From: Symbiodinium natans | Lineage: Eukaryota > Sar > Dinophyceae > Suessiales > Symbiodiniaceae | NCBI GenBank assembly: GCA_905221605.1 | Contig: CAJNDS010002123.1 | Location: 35,001-80,000 of the forward strand | Reading direction: 5' to 3' | Length of the DNA stretch: 45,000 bases | Shown here: one piece after another, positions 37,046 through 45,000 of the stretch | How positions within the stretch are numbered: position 1 is the first letter of the stretch | Layout: every line of letters starts with the position of its first letter | Notes under the pieces: model-generated | What the model was told of the DNA's origin: nothing | The model's input: only the letters and a program-made list of their open reading frames with translations | Databases searched by the model: none | Program-made: the position numbers and the translations under genes

Positions 37046-37104
37046 GGTTTGAACCATTCAAGGAAGAAAGCATTTAAAGACAAGACGACTATATATATTA
37101 GAGT
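37046..37104 (+). promoter_or_regulatory. Early-type promoter cassette for the 37105 zinc-finger gene
   Basis: GTTTGAACCATTCAAGGAAG, GCATTTAAAGACAAGACG, ACTATATATATTAG, AGT, ATG. Confidence 0.75.
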
Positions 37105-37608
37105 ATGGAGACTGAAACGAAAACCTGTTCAAAATGTAAAAAGACAAAGGAAATCAATGAGTTCTACAAATCACAGTGTTTGAAGTGCTACAACTACCAA
37201 AAAAATTACAGGCAACAACATATGGAGCAAGAAAATGAAAGGGGCAGGAGATATATGGCTGAAGACCGACAAAACAACCCTGACAAATACAGAGAGAAAA
37301 ATGCGAGATACAGAGAAAAAATAAAGGACATCGTTATTACATGTCCTGTATGTAATTACGACATTAAGAAATACAAGAAGGCACAACATGAGAAATCACA
37401 ATTTCATCAGGACAACTTGGCAAGACAATTAAACCCCGATATGGAAGCACTACCAGAACCTGACAAGATTAGAGTAATAAATGGAAAGGAACAATACTAT
37501 TGCTATGCTTGTAAATGTTCTACGATATGTTGGTTTTGGAAGAACCATGTACAGCAACAATCCCACATAGAAGCCATTAAAAAGAGGAATGAAGCAGAAA
37601 CACAGTAA
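37105..37608 (+). CDS. Triple zinc-finger protein, paralogue of the TIR genes (167 aa)
   Basis: An N-terminal Cys cluster C8-C11 and C25-C28 (CSKCKKTKEINEFYKSQCLK, a finger type common in phage and giant-virus proteins) is followed by a Lys/Arg-rich linker. Two C-x2-C-x11-H-x5-H fingers follow at C80-C83-H95-H101 and C133-C136-H148-H154. Order, finger spacing and the linker words NNPDKYREK / DNPDKAREK match the TIR protein, so the genes are duplicates of each other. It is likely nucleic-acid binding; the specific role is unknown. Confidence 0.82.
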   Translation: METETKTCSKCKKTKEINEFYKSQCLKCYNYQKNYRQQHMEQENERGRRYMAEDRQNNPDKYREKNARYREKIKDIVITCPVCNYDIKKYKKAQHEKSQFHQDNLARQLNPDMEALPEPDKIRVINGKEQYYCYACKCSTICWFWKNHVQQQSHIEAIKKRNEAETQ

Positions 37609-37609
37609 C

Positions 37610-37640
37610 TGATACAATATAATAAAAATATGTTGTATCA
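37610..37640. terminator. Hairpin after the 37105 gene
   Basis: TGATACAA and TTGTATCA, extended by TAT/ATA inner pairs, lie 1 base past the stop codon. The GATACA word is shared with the TIR-gene hairpins. Confidence 0.65.
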
Positions 37641-37775
37641 TCTACTGCCTCCAAGCCCCGAACCACCCAAAATACCCTAAATTCTATCAACCCCCTCACG
37701 CCCATCGGGAAATGCAAATACATTTTGAATACTTTCTTATAAAATGAATAAGCCCCATCACGCCCATTGGAAAGA

Positions 37776-37823
37776 ATTGATTTTAGAAAACATTTAAAGG
37801 AATACGCGTATTATATATGTAGT
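37776..37823 (+). promoter_or_regulatory. Early-type promoter cassette, right TIR gene
   Basis: AATTGATTTTAG, CATTTAAAGGAAT, TATTATATATG, then AGT and ATG. It is identical to the left TIR copy. Confidence 0.6.
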
Positions 37824-38255
37824 ATGGAAACGGTCAAACGATGTAGCAGATGTAGGAAGAAGAAGGAGGAAGTTGAATTCAAGGAGGGATGCAGAGTTTG
37901 TATTCCGTGCTCGGATGCTTGTAGAAAAAATCAACAGGACAACCCAGACAAGGCGAGGGAGAAATGTCAAAGGTATTACGAGAAGAAGCGAGAAGACATA
38001 TTAGAAAAGAAAAGAGAGAAAACATGGTGCAACCTATGCGAAATGTATGTAGCCAAAGACCAATACCAGAGACATACAAAAACAATAAGACACCAACACT
38101 ATTTAAAATTGGAAGAAGGAGAGCAGTCAGATGTGGAAGATACCAAAAATAAATTTTGGTGCGAGACTTGTAGAATTTGGTTAAGTAAGAAGACAAGGAT
38201 ATCACATTTTGGAACACCGAGACACCTTGAATTGGAACAGCGAAGGCGAGAGTAA
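37824..38255 (+). CDS. TIR-encoded triple zinc-finger protein, right copy (143 aa)
   Basis: Same protein as 16313-16744 with Tyr instead of Phe at residue 52. The ATG at 37824 is preferred over the one at 37767, because the 57 bases between them are the promoter cassette. It is transcribed outward towards the right end, with the stop about 120 bases from the tip and a hairpin directly after. Having one copy in each inverted repeat doubles its dose and keeps the copies alike by conversion (inference). Confidence 0.85.
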   Translation: METVKRCSRCRKKKEEVEFKEGCRVCIPCSDACRKNQQDNPDKAREKCQRYYEKKREDILEKKREKTWCNLCEMYVAKDQYQRHTKTIRHQHYLKLEEGEQSDVEDTKNKFWCETCRIWLSKKTRISHFGTPRHLELEQRRRE

Positions 38256-38260
38256 TACTG

Positions 38261-38297
38261 CTTGATACATTCAATTTTAAATATTCAATGTATCAAG
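38261..38297. terminator. Hairpin after right TIR gene
   Basis: Mirror copy of the hairpin at 16271-16307 (CTTGATACATT and AATGTATCAAG). Confidence 0.65.
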
Positions 38298-38374
38298 GAG
38301 TTTTTGAATTAAATTTCGGGGGGTCGGGGGGTCATATATGCGGAGTATGACGACGTGCATGACATTCGCTTACT

Positions 38375-38379
38375 GAGGG
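38375..38379. repeat. Target-site duplication, right copy (GAGGG)
   Basis: Matches 16190-16194; see the left copy for the alternative 8-base reading. Confidence 0.6.
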
Positions 38380-38984
38380 AGGGTCTCCTTTTCCTTGGGT
38401 TGAGGAGTTTTAGGGTTTAGGGTTTAGGGTTTGGCGTGGGTTTAGGAGTTCTTGGGTTGTTGTGTTCAACAAAGGGCTTTAGGGTTTAGGGTTCTAAGGG
38501 GCTTGCGGATTCAAAACCTGCTGTTTAGGGGCGTAGGAGGAGTTAGGCTTGACGACGTAGACCTGCAAAAGCCCGAAGCTGTTATCCAGATTGCCCTGAA
38601 CAGGGCACACCAAAACCTAGACCCTCGACCCCCAAAAAACCCTAACACCGCAAAACGCCAAAACAACCCAAAGCCGCCCCGAATCCCGAATCCCGAAACC
38701 CGAAACCATGAACCCCTACACCTACACCCAAAACCCTTACTAAACCCAAAACCCCAAGACCCCAAGAGATTCAAGCTTTAGGACTCTCTCTCCCTGCAAC
38801 CCATCCCCCGAAGGCCAACCCAGGGTTGGTGCTTTTCGACTTTATAAACAGGAGGGTTTAGGGTTTAGGGTTTAGGGTTTAGGGTTTAGGGTTTGTTCCG
38901 ATGCGCGTGAATCACATGCCCTTCCCCAAGTTACAGCCGGTTAGTCACCTCGGTGGTCGGAAGCAAGTAGCACGGGCCCTGCCC

Positions 38985-39107
38985 AGAAACCCGAAACCCT
39001 AAACCCGAAACCCTAAACCCGAAACCCTAAACCCTAAACCCTAAACCCTAAACCCTAAACCCTAAACCCTAAACCCTAAACCCTAAACCCTAAACCCTAA
39101 ACCCTCC
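38985..39107. repeat. Telomeric array CCCGAAA / CCCTAAA
   Basis: Starts as alternating CCCGAAA and CCCTAAA and becomes perfect CCCTAAA, about 17 units. Confidence 0.95.
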
Positions 39108-40948
39108 CTCAACCCCCTCCACCCGCCAACTCCCCATGCCGATCCTGCCAAAGGCTCCCAGCGGCTCACATGCTAGGGCCGCTGGAGAAGCAGCTGGGTT
39201 GAAGTTCCCTTGGGTAGGTTTGGGGGCCCTATTAAAAACGAAGCTCTTACGTCGTCATAGCCCTATAAGGAATGAAGTTCTTATATGGCAATACATAGGG
39301 GATTGAGGGTCATAAGAAGTCACAAAAATGGTCAAAGCTACCCCTGCTGCGTGTATGCGGGTTCTGTCTCGGAGTCTCTCGCTTCCGGGGGCCAACCCGC
39401 CCCTAGTCTGTATGTGGGAAAGCGTTTGGGGTTTAGGGTTTAGGGTTTAGGGTTTAGGGTTTAGGGTAATCATAACTTAGGTTTCGTGAGGGCCAGCATC
39501 AGATCCAGCGAGTTGTTCTACAGGTGTCTATCTTTGCTAGAGATAAGGTGCTCGCCTGCGGCAGTCTACGAAACGCTTGAGATGAGAAGGCAGGTCAAGA
39601 GAACTGGCGGTCGGTCATCTTCCTTTCCAATCGGGTACCCAAGTGGAAATGCTTCCTGCGAAAATTGAGGACAGTAAACGCACCTCAATCCCTAGAGACC
39701 TAAGGGCCTGTTGCAGGGGCCTGTGTATTGATACTGGGCAGTTTGCACAGAAGGTCGCATGAAAGCAAAATCTAGAGATTGTAAGGCGATGATGTTGGTA
39801 TCTATTCGTAACAGGGCTTCTCCCCAAAAGGACGCCCGCCATACACACTCACCAACAATAGATAACCCTCAAAAACTCATCAACAACAGTAGTGGAATCC
39901 AAGTTGTACACCCTAACATGGGATGCTCCCCCTTATACTGACAGTCCTCAAAAAAGAAAAAAGGGAGTAATCCTAACTCGAAACCCTAAAGGCTCTTGTT
40001 TTAAAGGGTACATCTTGGCTATCGGACACGCCATCTCGTGACTTGTTTTTGAGGCCCCCGGCGCCCGGACGCTGTGAGCGATGAGGAAGCACTGCAGGGT
40101 GTCAGCTTTTAGGATTTTGGGGCTTGGGCCTAGGGGAGGGTTACTCAATCCTATAAGCCCTCAAACCATTGCGCGCGAGTCTTCTAAACAAAACCTAGCC
40201 CCTTGATTGCGGTTCCTGTTGTTATTAGGAGGCACTCCGGAGACCTGTAAGCCTTGCAATATAGCACCACCCAACCCCCCCACCACCCCCGCGCCAACAT
40301 GCGCCCCACGCTGGGCTCCTGTAAGCGACGAAACCCGAATTTAAGAAACTGCATCCACCCTACTAGGGTTTAGGGCTTACGGGTTTTAAGAGTTTAAGGC
40401 TCAAGGATTACGGGTTGAAGGCTCGAGGCTTCTAGGATGCTGAAGCCAGCCCGGCGCCAGAAATCGCAAGTTTTGCACCTTTTGCCGCGCTCCCGCAGGC
40501 CCCTTTCGGAATTCGCGTGAGACCGGGCGCAGGAGACGCCCAAGCACTGACATTCTCTGGTCTGCGCGTGCTCGTTGGGGAACTTCGTTGGGGAACTTTA
40601 TCGAGAGGGATTTGGGGCTTAGAGGGTTTAATCTTTACATGGCTTAGGGTTTACCTGGGACTCTATTTCCCTACAGTTTCGTAGGTACAACCGATGAGAC
40701 TGTAGTAAAACTGTAGGTAAAGAGGGCTCCACGTAGGTTTTAGACAGTTTAGGCTTTAGAGTTTCTAAGGCTCGATTTCGTCGGGGCGGAGTTGAGGGAT
40801 GTACCCTAAACCCTAAACCCTAAACCCTAAACCCTAAACCCTAAACCCTTGGGGCCTGGCACTCTCCTCATGCCAACCGCAAAGTCCTAGAACCATCCCA
40901 AAGGCCCCGAACCCAGAGCCGAAGCCCTTGCTGCCAAAGAAGATTCTA

Positions 40949-41012
40949 CCCCTAAACCCTAAACCCTAAACCCTAAACCCTAAACCCTAAACCCTAAACC
41001 CTAAACCCCAAA
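40949..41012. repeat. Interstitial telomeric array (CCCTAAA)n
   Basis: About 9 units. Confidence 0.94.
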
Positions 41013-41515
41013 TCCGAAAACGGCCTCTTGCAGAAGTATGGCTAGCTCCTTGCCGCGAGACTCGCTGCTGACCCGAGCTACATGGTGTGCGCGATTCGTA
41101 AGAAGAACCCTTCGGGTTCTTCCGGGACGTACTCGGTCAAAGGGCCCTTTTGGGCTTAGGGCTGAGGGGTACTGGTGGGTTGGGGGCTACACCTAGGGTT
41201 CAGAGTTGGTCCAGCAGGAAGGGGGGTTTGGGGTTGCTGACATCAGTTTGGCCTTCCTTTAAGGTTCCAGAACCCTTCATCTCCAAAAGAACAAGAAATC
41301 CGACGTCCCAAAATTCAAAACCCCTAGGTAAACCCAAGACCCTACACCCTACACAATAAACCCTATAAGCCCTAAACCCTATAAGCCCTAAACCCTAAAC
41401 CCTAAACCCTAAACCCTATCAAAACAAATCATGGGTGGTCGGCGTGGAGCCATTGCTTCGCATTGGCTCAGCCTCGGGGCTTTGGCAGCCACCTGGGATC
41501 TAAACGTGTTCAGGG

Positions 41516-41633
41516 GGTTTAGGGTTTAGGGTTTAGGGTTTAGGGTTTAGGGTTTAGGGTTTAGGGTTTAGGGTTTAGGGTTTAGGGTTTAGGGTTTAGG
41601 GCTTAGGGTCTCGGGCTTAGGGTTTAGGGTTTC
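41516..41633. repeat. Interstitial telomeric array (TTTAGGG)n
   Basis: About 12 perfect units followed by CTTAGGG and TTTCGGG variants. Confidence 0.95.
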
Positions 41634-43682
41634 GGGATGAGGGCTTGGGGCTTAGGGTTCAGGGTTTGGGAAGCCCAGCGTGCACAGCCTTCGTCCACAT
41701 CAGCCCAAGAGCCGACGAACATCATCAGCTCGTACTCAGTCGGAAGCCCTCAACCCTCCTACAACCTCTACGGGGTTTCCGTACCTGTTTGTGGGGGGAG
41801 GGGGGGGGGGTCCTTTAGAGTTGTACAGGATTACATATAGTATATCTACGGAAATCCCCAATACTTGCATCCGAATCTTGCGCCCTCAGACCGACAAAAA
41901 CACAACCGTAAAAAACGCGAAGGGCATGCGAACCTTCCTGAGATGGGCATGACCCATGCCCCATCTTTGGTACAACATCAGCCGACAGCCCCATGTCTAA
42001 AAACAAACCATGAGGTGTGCGAGCAAAGGATCTACCCCTAAACCCTAAACCCTAAACCCTAAACCCTAAAGCCTAAACCCTAAGCCTTGTTCACCCTAGC
42101 TCCGAAAGGTGCAAGGCCATAATAAAACACCAAGCCCTCAACCCGAAGACACCCCCACCCTAAACCCCAAACCCTAAAACTAAAAAATCTACAAGCCCTA
42201 ACCAAAAACCCTTAAGTGCCCTGAAGCCAAAGAGACCCCAAACCCAAAAAACCCTAAAGCCGTAACCTTAAGCCCTCAAACCCAGAAACCCCCACACACC
42301 CTAAAACCCTAAACCCCAGACCGCACACATCGCTGAGCATCGCACACACCCGGGGCCGACGGATCCCTGTGCGCAAGGGCCATGAAGCCCTGAGTAGTGC
42401 GGGCCAAGCTGTTTTTGCTTCGTTGTTTTTTGGGTTTAGGGCTTAGGGTTCAGGGCTTGTAGGGCTTAGGGTTTCATCCAACACGCTAGTCTTTGTGCCC
42501 GAAAACAGGAAAGTACCTTAAAACTTGTCTAAAGTGTCGAAAGTGCTGAAACCTCTACACTTCAGCACACTCAGACTCCCATTACCTGAGAAGCCGAATG
42601 AACTATCATCATAAGCTACAAGCAAGTGGGGTTCCCTAAGCCCTGCAAACCCCTAAGCCGAACAGGCCAAACCCTGAACCCTAAATCCTAAAGCCCAAAC
42701 CCTGAATCTTAACTTGTAAACGGTGAGCCCTGCGAACCCTAAACGCGTGGTTGGCCCCCGGCAGTGCGATCCCACTCGCGGATGGGGGTTGCCTGCTCTG
42801 CCAAGATGTTGTACCTGCCGACAGCTAAAGGGTTTAGGGCTTCCGAAACTAGGGATACTTTTTTGGGGGGCCCTTTAAGGGGATTCAATTCTATGGGTAT
42901 AAAAGTGATACCCCGATTCTGGGAAATGCCCTTGGAGGGGATCAGGGGTTGGGTTTGAAACAGTAGGGTTCAGGGGTGGGGTTAGGGTACAGGAGTGAGA
43001 GTTTGCTGTGGCCCTAAACCCTAAACCCTAAACCCTAAACCCTAAACCCTAAACCCTAAACCCAAAGAGCCTGCGGAGTGCTAAGTTTTTAGCTCTGGTG
43101 GAGAAGCTTCGAGAGCCAGGGCTTCGCTGCCGTAGAACTCCCACCATGTACTAGCTGCTAGCCGTAAGGGAGTGTCTCTACCTGGGTTCGGGTGTAGGGG
43201 GTTAGGGTTTAGGGTTTAGGGTCGTAAGGGAGTGTCTCTACTTGGGTTGGGGTGTAGTAGGGGGTTTAGTGTTTAGGGTTTGGGGTTTGGGGTTAGGGTT
43301 CTAGGGCCTAGGATTCGGGGGGGTTGGGGTTTAGGGTCAGGAGCATCAACCCACGCATGCAATTCACCTCCATGCCGAACGCTTGCCTTACGGCCGACCA
43401 GTTGGACACCTTCTCCATGTCAACGACCTGCGCATGTCCCGGGCAAGTTGCTACAAAGGCTTGGGTGGTAGAAGCGATCTCCAGAAGCTTAAACCCTCAA
43501 CCCCAAACAACGCTGCGAACTTTCTGGACTGTCCGATGCACGAGCAGGATGACGTCGAATGGTTTATGATACGCGAAAAATCATCAAAAGAAAGAGCATG
43601 GGATAAGCGATACATCAGGAGGGATTCCTAGAAGGTGCCCTTCATAAACCCTAAACCCTAAACCCTCAACCCTAAACCCACT

Positions 43683-43850
43683 CCCGAAAGTCTCTCAACC
43701 CTACACCCTCAACCCTAAGTTGAAAGCCCTCGTCCCGAAAGTCTCTCAACCCGACACCCTCAACCCTAAGTTGAAAGCCTTCGTCTCGAAAGTCACTCAA
43801 CCCTACACCCGCAACCCTAAGTTGAAAGCCCTCGTCCCGAAAACCTCTGA
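43683..43850. repeat. 51-bp tandem repeat, about three copies
   Basis: Units start CCCGAAAGTCTCTCAACCC at 43683, 43734 and 43785, with a decayed fourth start. The repeat-encoded minus-strand ORF (DFRDEGFQLRV) is probably not a gene. Confidence 0.85.
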
Positions 43851-44416
43851 AACAGATATTTGTTTGTGTTTTTGCTTCAAATGCTCCGTTTTTTAGATCA
43901 AGATATTGGGTAAATATTTCTGATTTATATCCATGGGCAGGTTTCTTTTCACTCCCATTTTTCAACTTTAGGGTTAAGGCTTAAAGATTAGGGTTTAGAG
44001 ACGAGTTTGTCGCCTGCGAGCCTCGCTTGCAAAGCGTGAAGGGTCGACGTGATTGGCAGATGCTCCATAGCTGCTGTGGCTAGTTTGCAGCCCGTAGCTT
44101 GCAGACGCGAAATGGACAGAACTTGTTGTTGTTTTTTCTCCGCAGCCATTTGGGGGTTAGGGTCCGACAACAACCGAGTGATACAGTCTCCACATGTTCA
44201 TTGATTATAAATATTGCTTCGAATTTATATGCTTGAGGAAATATCGTTGAGTTGAATTGAATAGCTATCTTCCCCATGGCTTTGCCCGCTTTTGGCACAG
44301 ATGCGGCTGACGAGCTTTAGCCAACTGTACGAAACATAGGATGGACCGTACCCTGGGCCGTGAAAAGGAGCCGGCTCCAGGTGGAAAAATCGAGGACATA
44401 AGTTACAGGTCGCCCG

Positions 44417-44692
44417 TCATTGGTCCTTGTCTGGCTTCTTGTTGTTTTTGTCCTCTTCTTTGTCATCCTCTTTTGGTTTCTCCTCAGCATCATTGCTCCC
44501 CGGCTTGGGTGGCAGGAGCCCGCGATCTGCACCGTACGCGAAAGTACATGCTGGAAACCGCACGCAGCGGTACCAACACTTGATGAACCCTGAGTTCTTC
44601 ATCCGCCTCGCTTCCCACCTGGGGGAAAGGTGCTGACACACGGGACATGGATGCAACTCCCTGGGTGGGAAATGTCCAAGGCACTGGGTACA
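44417..44692 (-). CDS. Probable host exon with C4-type zinc finger (partial gene)
   Basis: Minus-strand frame open from about 44692 (likely acceptor ...GTACCCAG| at 44684) to a stop at 44417. It encodes CLGHFPPRELHPCPVC, then SGFIKCWYRCVRFPACTFAY, resembling the C-terminal C4 zinc finger of topoisomerase-type proteins (CPxC ... F.gC...P.C.fa). An acidic/Lys-rich tail follows. Many codons end in G or C. Upstream, a Pro/Ser/Thr-rich frame (44731-44985, continuing off the window) may be an earlier exon, but no consistent splice pair was found. The gene identity is unknown. Confidence 0.4.
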   Translation of the reverse strand, partial: CTQCLGHFPPRELHPCPVCQHLSPRWEARRMKNSGFIKCWYRCVRFPACTFAYGADRGLLPPKPGSNDAEEKPKEDDKEEDKNNKKPDKDQ

Positions 44693-45000
44693 TCAGGCAC
44701 AGTGTAGCCATGTGGCAACTCATGTTTCGTTCACGGCGGGCTCCAAGGATCCGTGGACGTCGCAGGGGGCATAGACATGGGCTTGTCTGAGGCAGCCATT
44801 GCTGGCCTGCGGGAAGGTGTGTCTCGTGTGGAAGGTGCACTTGTCGGACCAGTGGGGTGTGCTGGGGGAGGCAGAATGGTTGCTGGTCCTGGTGTGTGTT
44901 TGGGCACCGGGACGTGTTGTCCTGCCTGGCGGATCTCCGCCGTACTAGCACTGGAACCCACTCCTCGAGCTGCTCGCGGACCACGGTCCTGTGAGCAAGA

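Larger units (their letters stand above)
16195..38374. mobile_element. Integrated Polinton-like virus (Maverick/Polinton-type element), 22.2 kb
   Basis: The element is bounded by inverted repeats of about 730 bp with AG...CT ends and a short flanking direct repeat. It is clearly more AT-rich than the flanks. It carries the Polinton/PLV core: packaging ATPase, major capsid protein, penton-like protein, B-family polymerase joined to a helicase, and an rve integrase. No adenovirus-type maturation protease was recognised. Several genes carry single-base frameshifts, one has a nonsense codon and one has a small insertion, so this copy is probably endogenised and beginning to decay. The polymerase-helicase, MCP, fibre, ATPase and integrase frames are intact. 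The host is unknown, probably a protist or alga. Confidence 0.93.
37643..38374 (-). repeat. Right terminal inverted repeat
   Basis: Mirror of the left repeat, nearly identical over 37767-38371, diverging inward to about 37643. It ends CATTCGCTTACT; the left end reads AGAAGCGAATG, so the two tips differ by one or two bases at the extreme end. Confidence 0.93.
38375..45000. other. Subtelomeric flank, right, no complete gene seen
   Basis: The same mosaic as on the left: telomeric arrays in both orientations separated by unique islands. Small arrays not listed separately lie near 38408-38433, 38852-38895, 39427-39469, 40804-40850, 41351-41420, 42036-42085 and 43011-43064. Islands such as 39486-39668 and 41670-41800 have short open frames, but I cannot assign a gene. 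A probable exon lies at the far right end. Confidence 0.8.

Noticed and set aside
43672-43965. 97-aa ORF with DFRDEGFQLRV repeats
   Set aside because: Product of a 51-bp tandem repeat made of telomere-derived sequence; no other coding sign.
44490-44984. 164-aa minus-strand ORF at the right end
   Set aside because: It overlaps the frame holding the zinc-finger pattern in another phase and lacks any motif of its own.
1-45000. CRISPR arrays, rRNA genes, bacterial operon signals
   Set aside because: No repeat-spacer structure, no rRNA-like conserved blocks and no ribosome-binding sites upstream of the element genes were seen; the context is eukaryotic.

Overview
The window is a eukaryotic subtelomere carrying one complete integrated virus-like element. 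The flanks (1-16194 and 38375-45000) have mixed base composition and are packed with interstitial (CCCTAAA)n / (TTTAGGG)n arrays in both orientations. This telomere type is known from plants and many protist or algal groups, so the host is probably a unicellular alga or other protist; the species cannot be named from the sequence. Between the arrays lie short unique islands. Several read as G/C-ending coding fragments without start codons, so they look like exons or gene scraps. I see no complete host gene.

The central 22.2 kb (about 16195-38374) is AT-rich and gene-dense, bounded by inverted repeats of about 730 bp and flanked by a short direct repeat (GAGGG, extendable to TGAGGGAG). It encodes the hallmark set of a Polinton/Maverick-type element or Polinton-like virus (PLV): FtsK/HerA-type (A32-like) packaging ATPase, double-jelly-roll-type major capsid protein, penton-like minor capsid protein, a B-family DNA polymerase fused to a superfamily 1 helicase, and a retroviral-type (rve) integrase. 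Accessory genes include a long fibre protein ending in a peptidase S74 (endosialidase-type) chaperone domain, a class-3-lipase-like protein, a GIY-YIG nuclease, coiled-coil and low-complexity proteins, and two families of small Cys-rich proteins.

Layout: the left arm (16.3-19.7 kb) is leftward small genes; the ATPase (19.8-20.6) is rightward; fibre, MCP, GIY-YIG and lipase (20.6-26.2) are leftward; penton and a run of small virion-type genes (26.2-30.3) are rightward; polymerase-helicase and integrase (30.8-35.7) are rightward; the right arm (35.8-38.3) carries Cys-rich genes and a 21-bp minisatellite. Each terminal repeat carries a copy of the same zinc-finger gene, transcribed outward.

Two upstream signals split the genes into classes. 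A cassette of about 55 bp (TTCAAGGAA..., TTTAAAGAAAT, TATATATTAG, ATG) precedes the Cys-rich genes and the polymerase, with weaker versions before the TIR genes and the 30.3-30.6 kb gene. A TCTA core in an AT-rich setting lies 10-35 nt before most virion-type genes. AT-rich hairpins mark many gene ends. This resembles giant-virus and virophage early/late signals and hairpin 3' ends.

The copy is partly decayed. Frameshifts affect the penton, lipase and two small genes, a nonsense codon interrupts a C2HC gene, and a 250-bp A-tailed insertion with a 14-bp target duplication interrupts another gene. That insertion has GT and AG borders that would restore the frame exactly if spliced.
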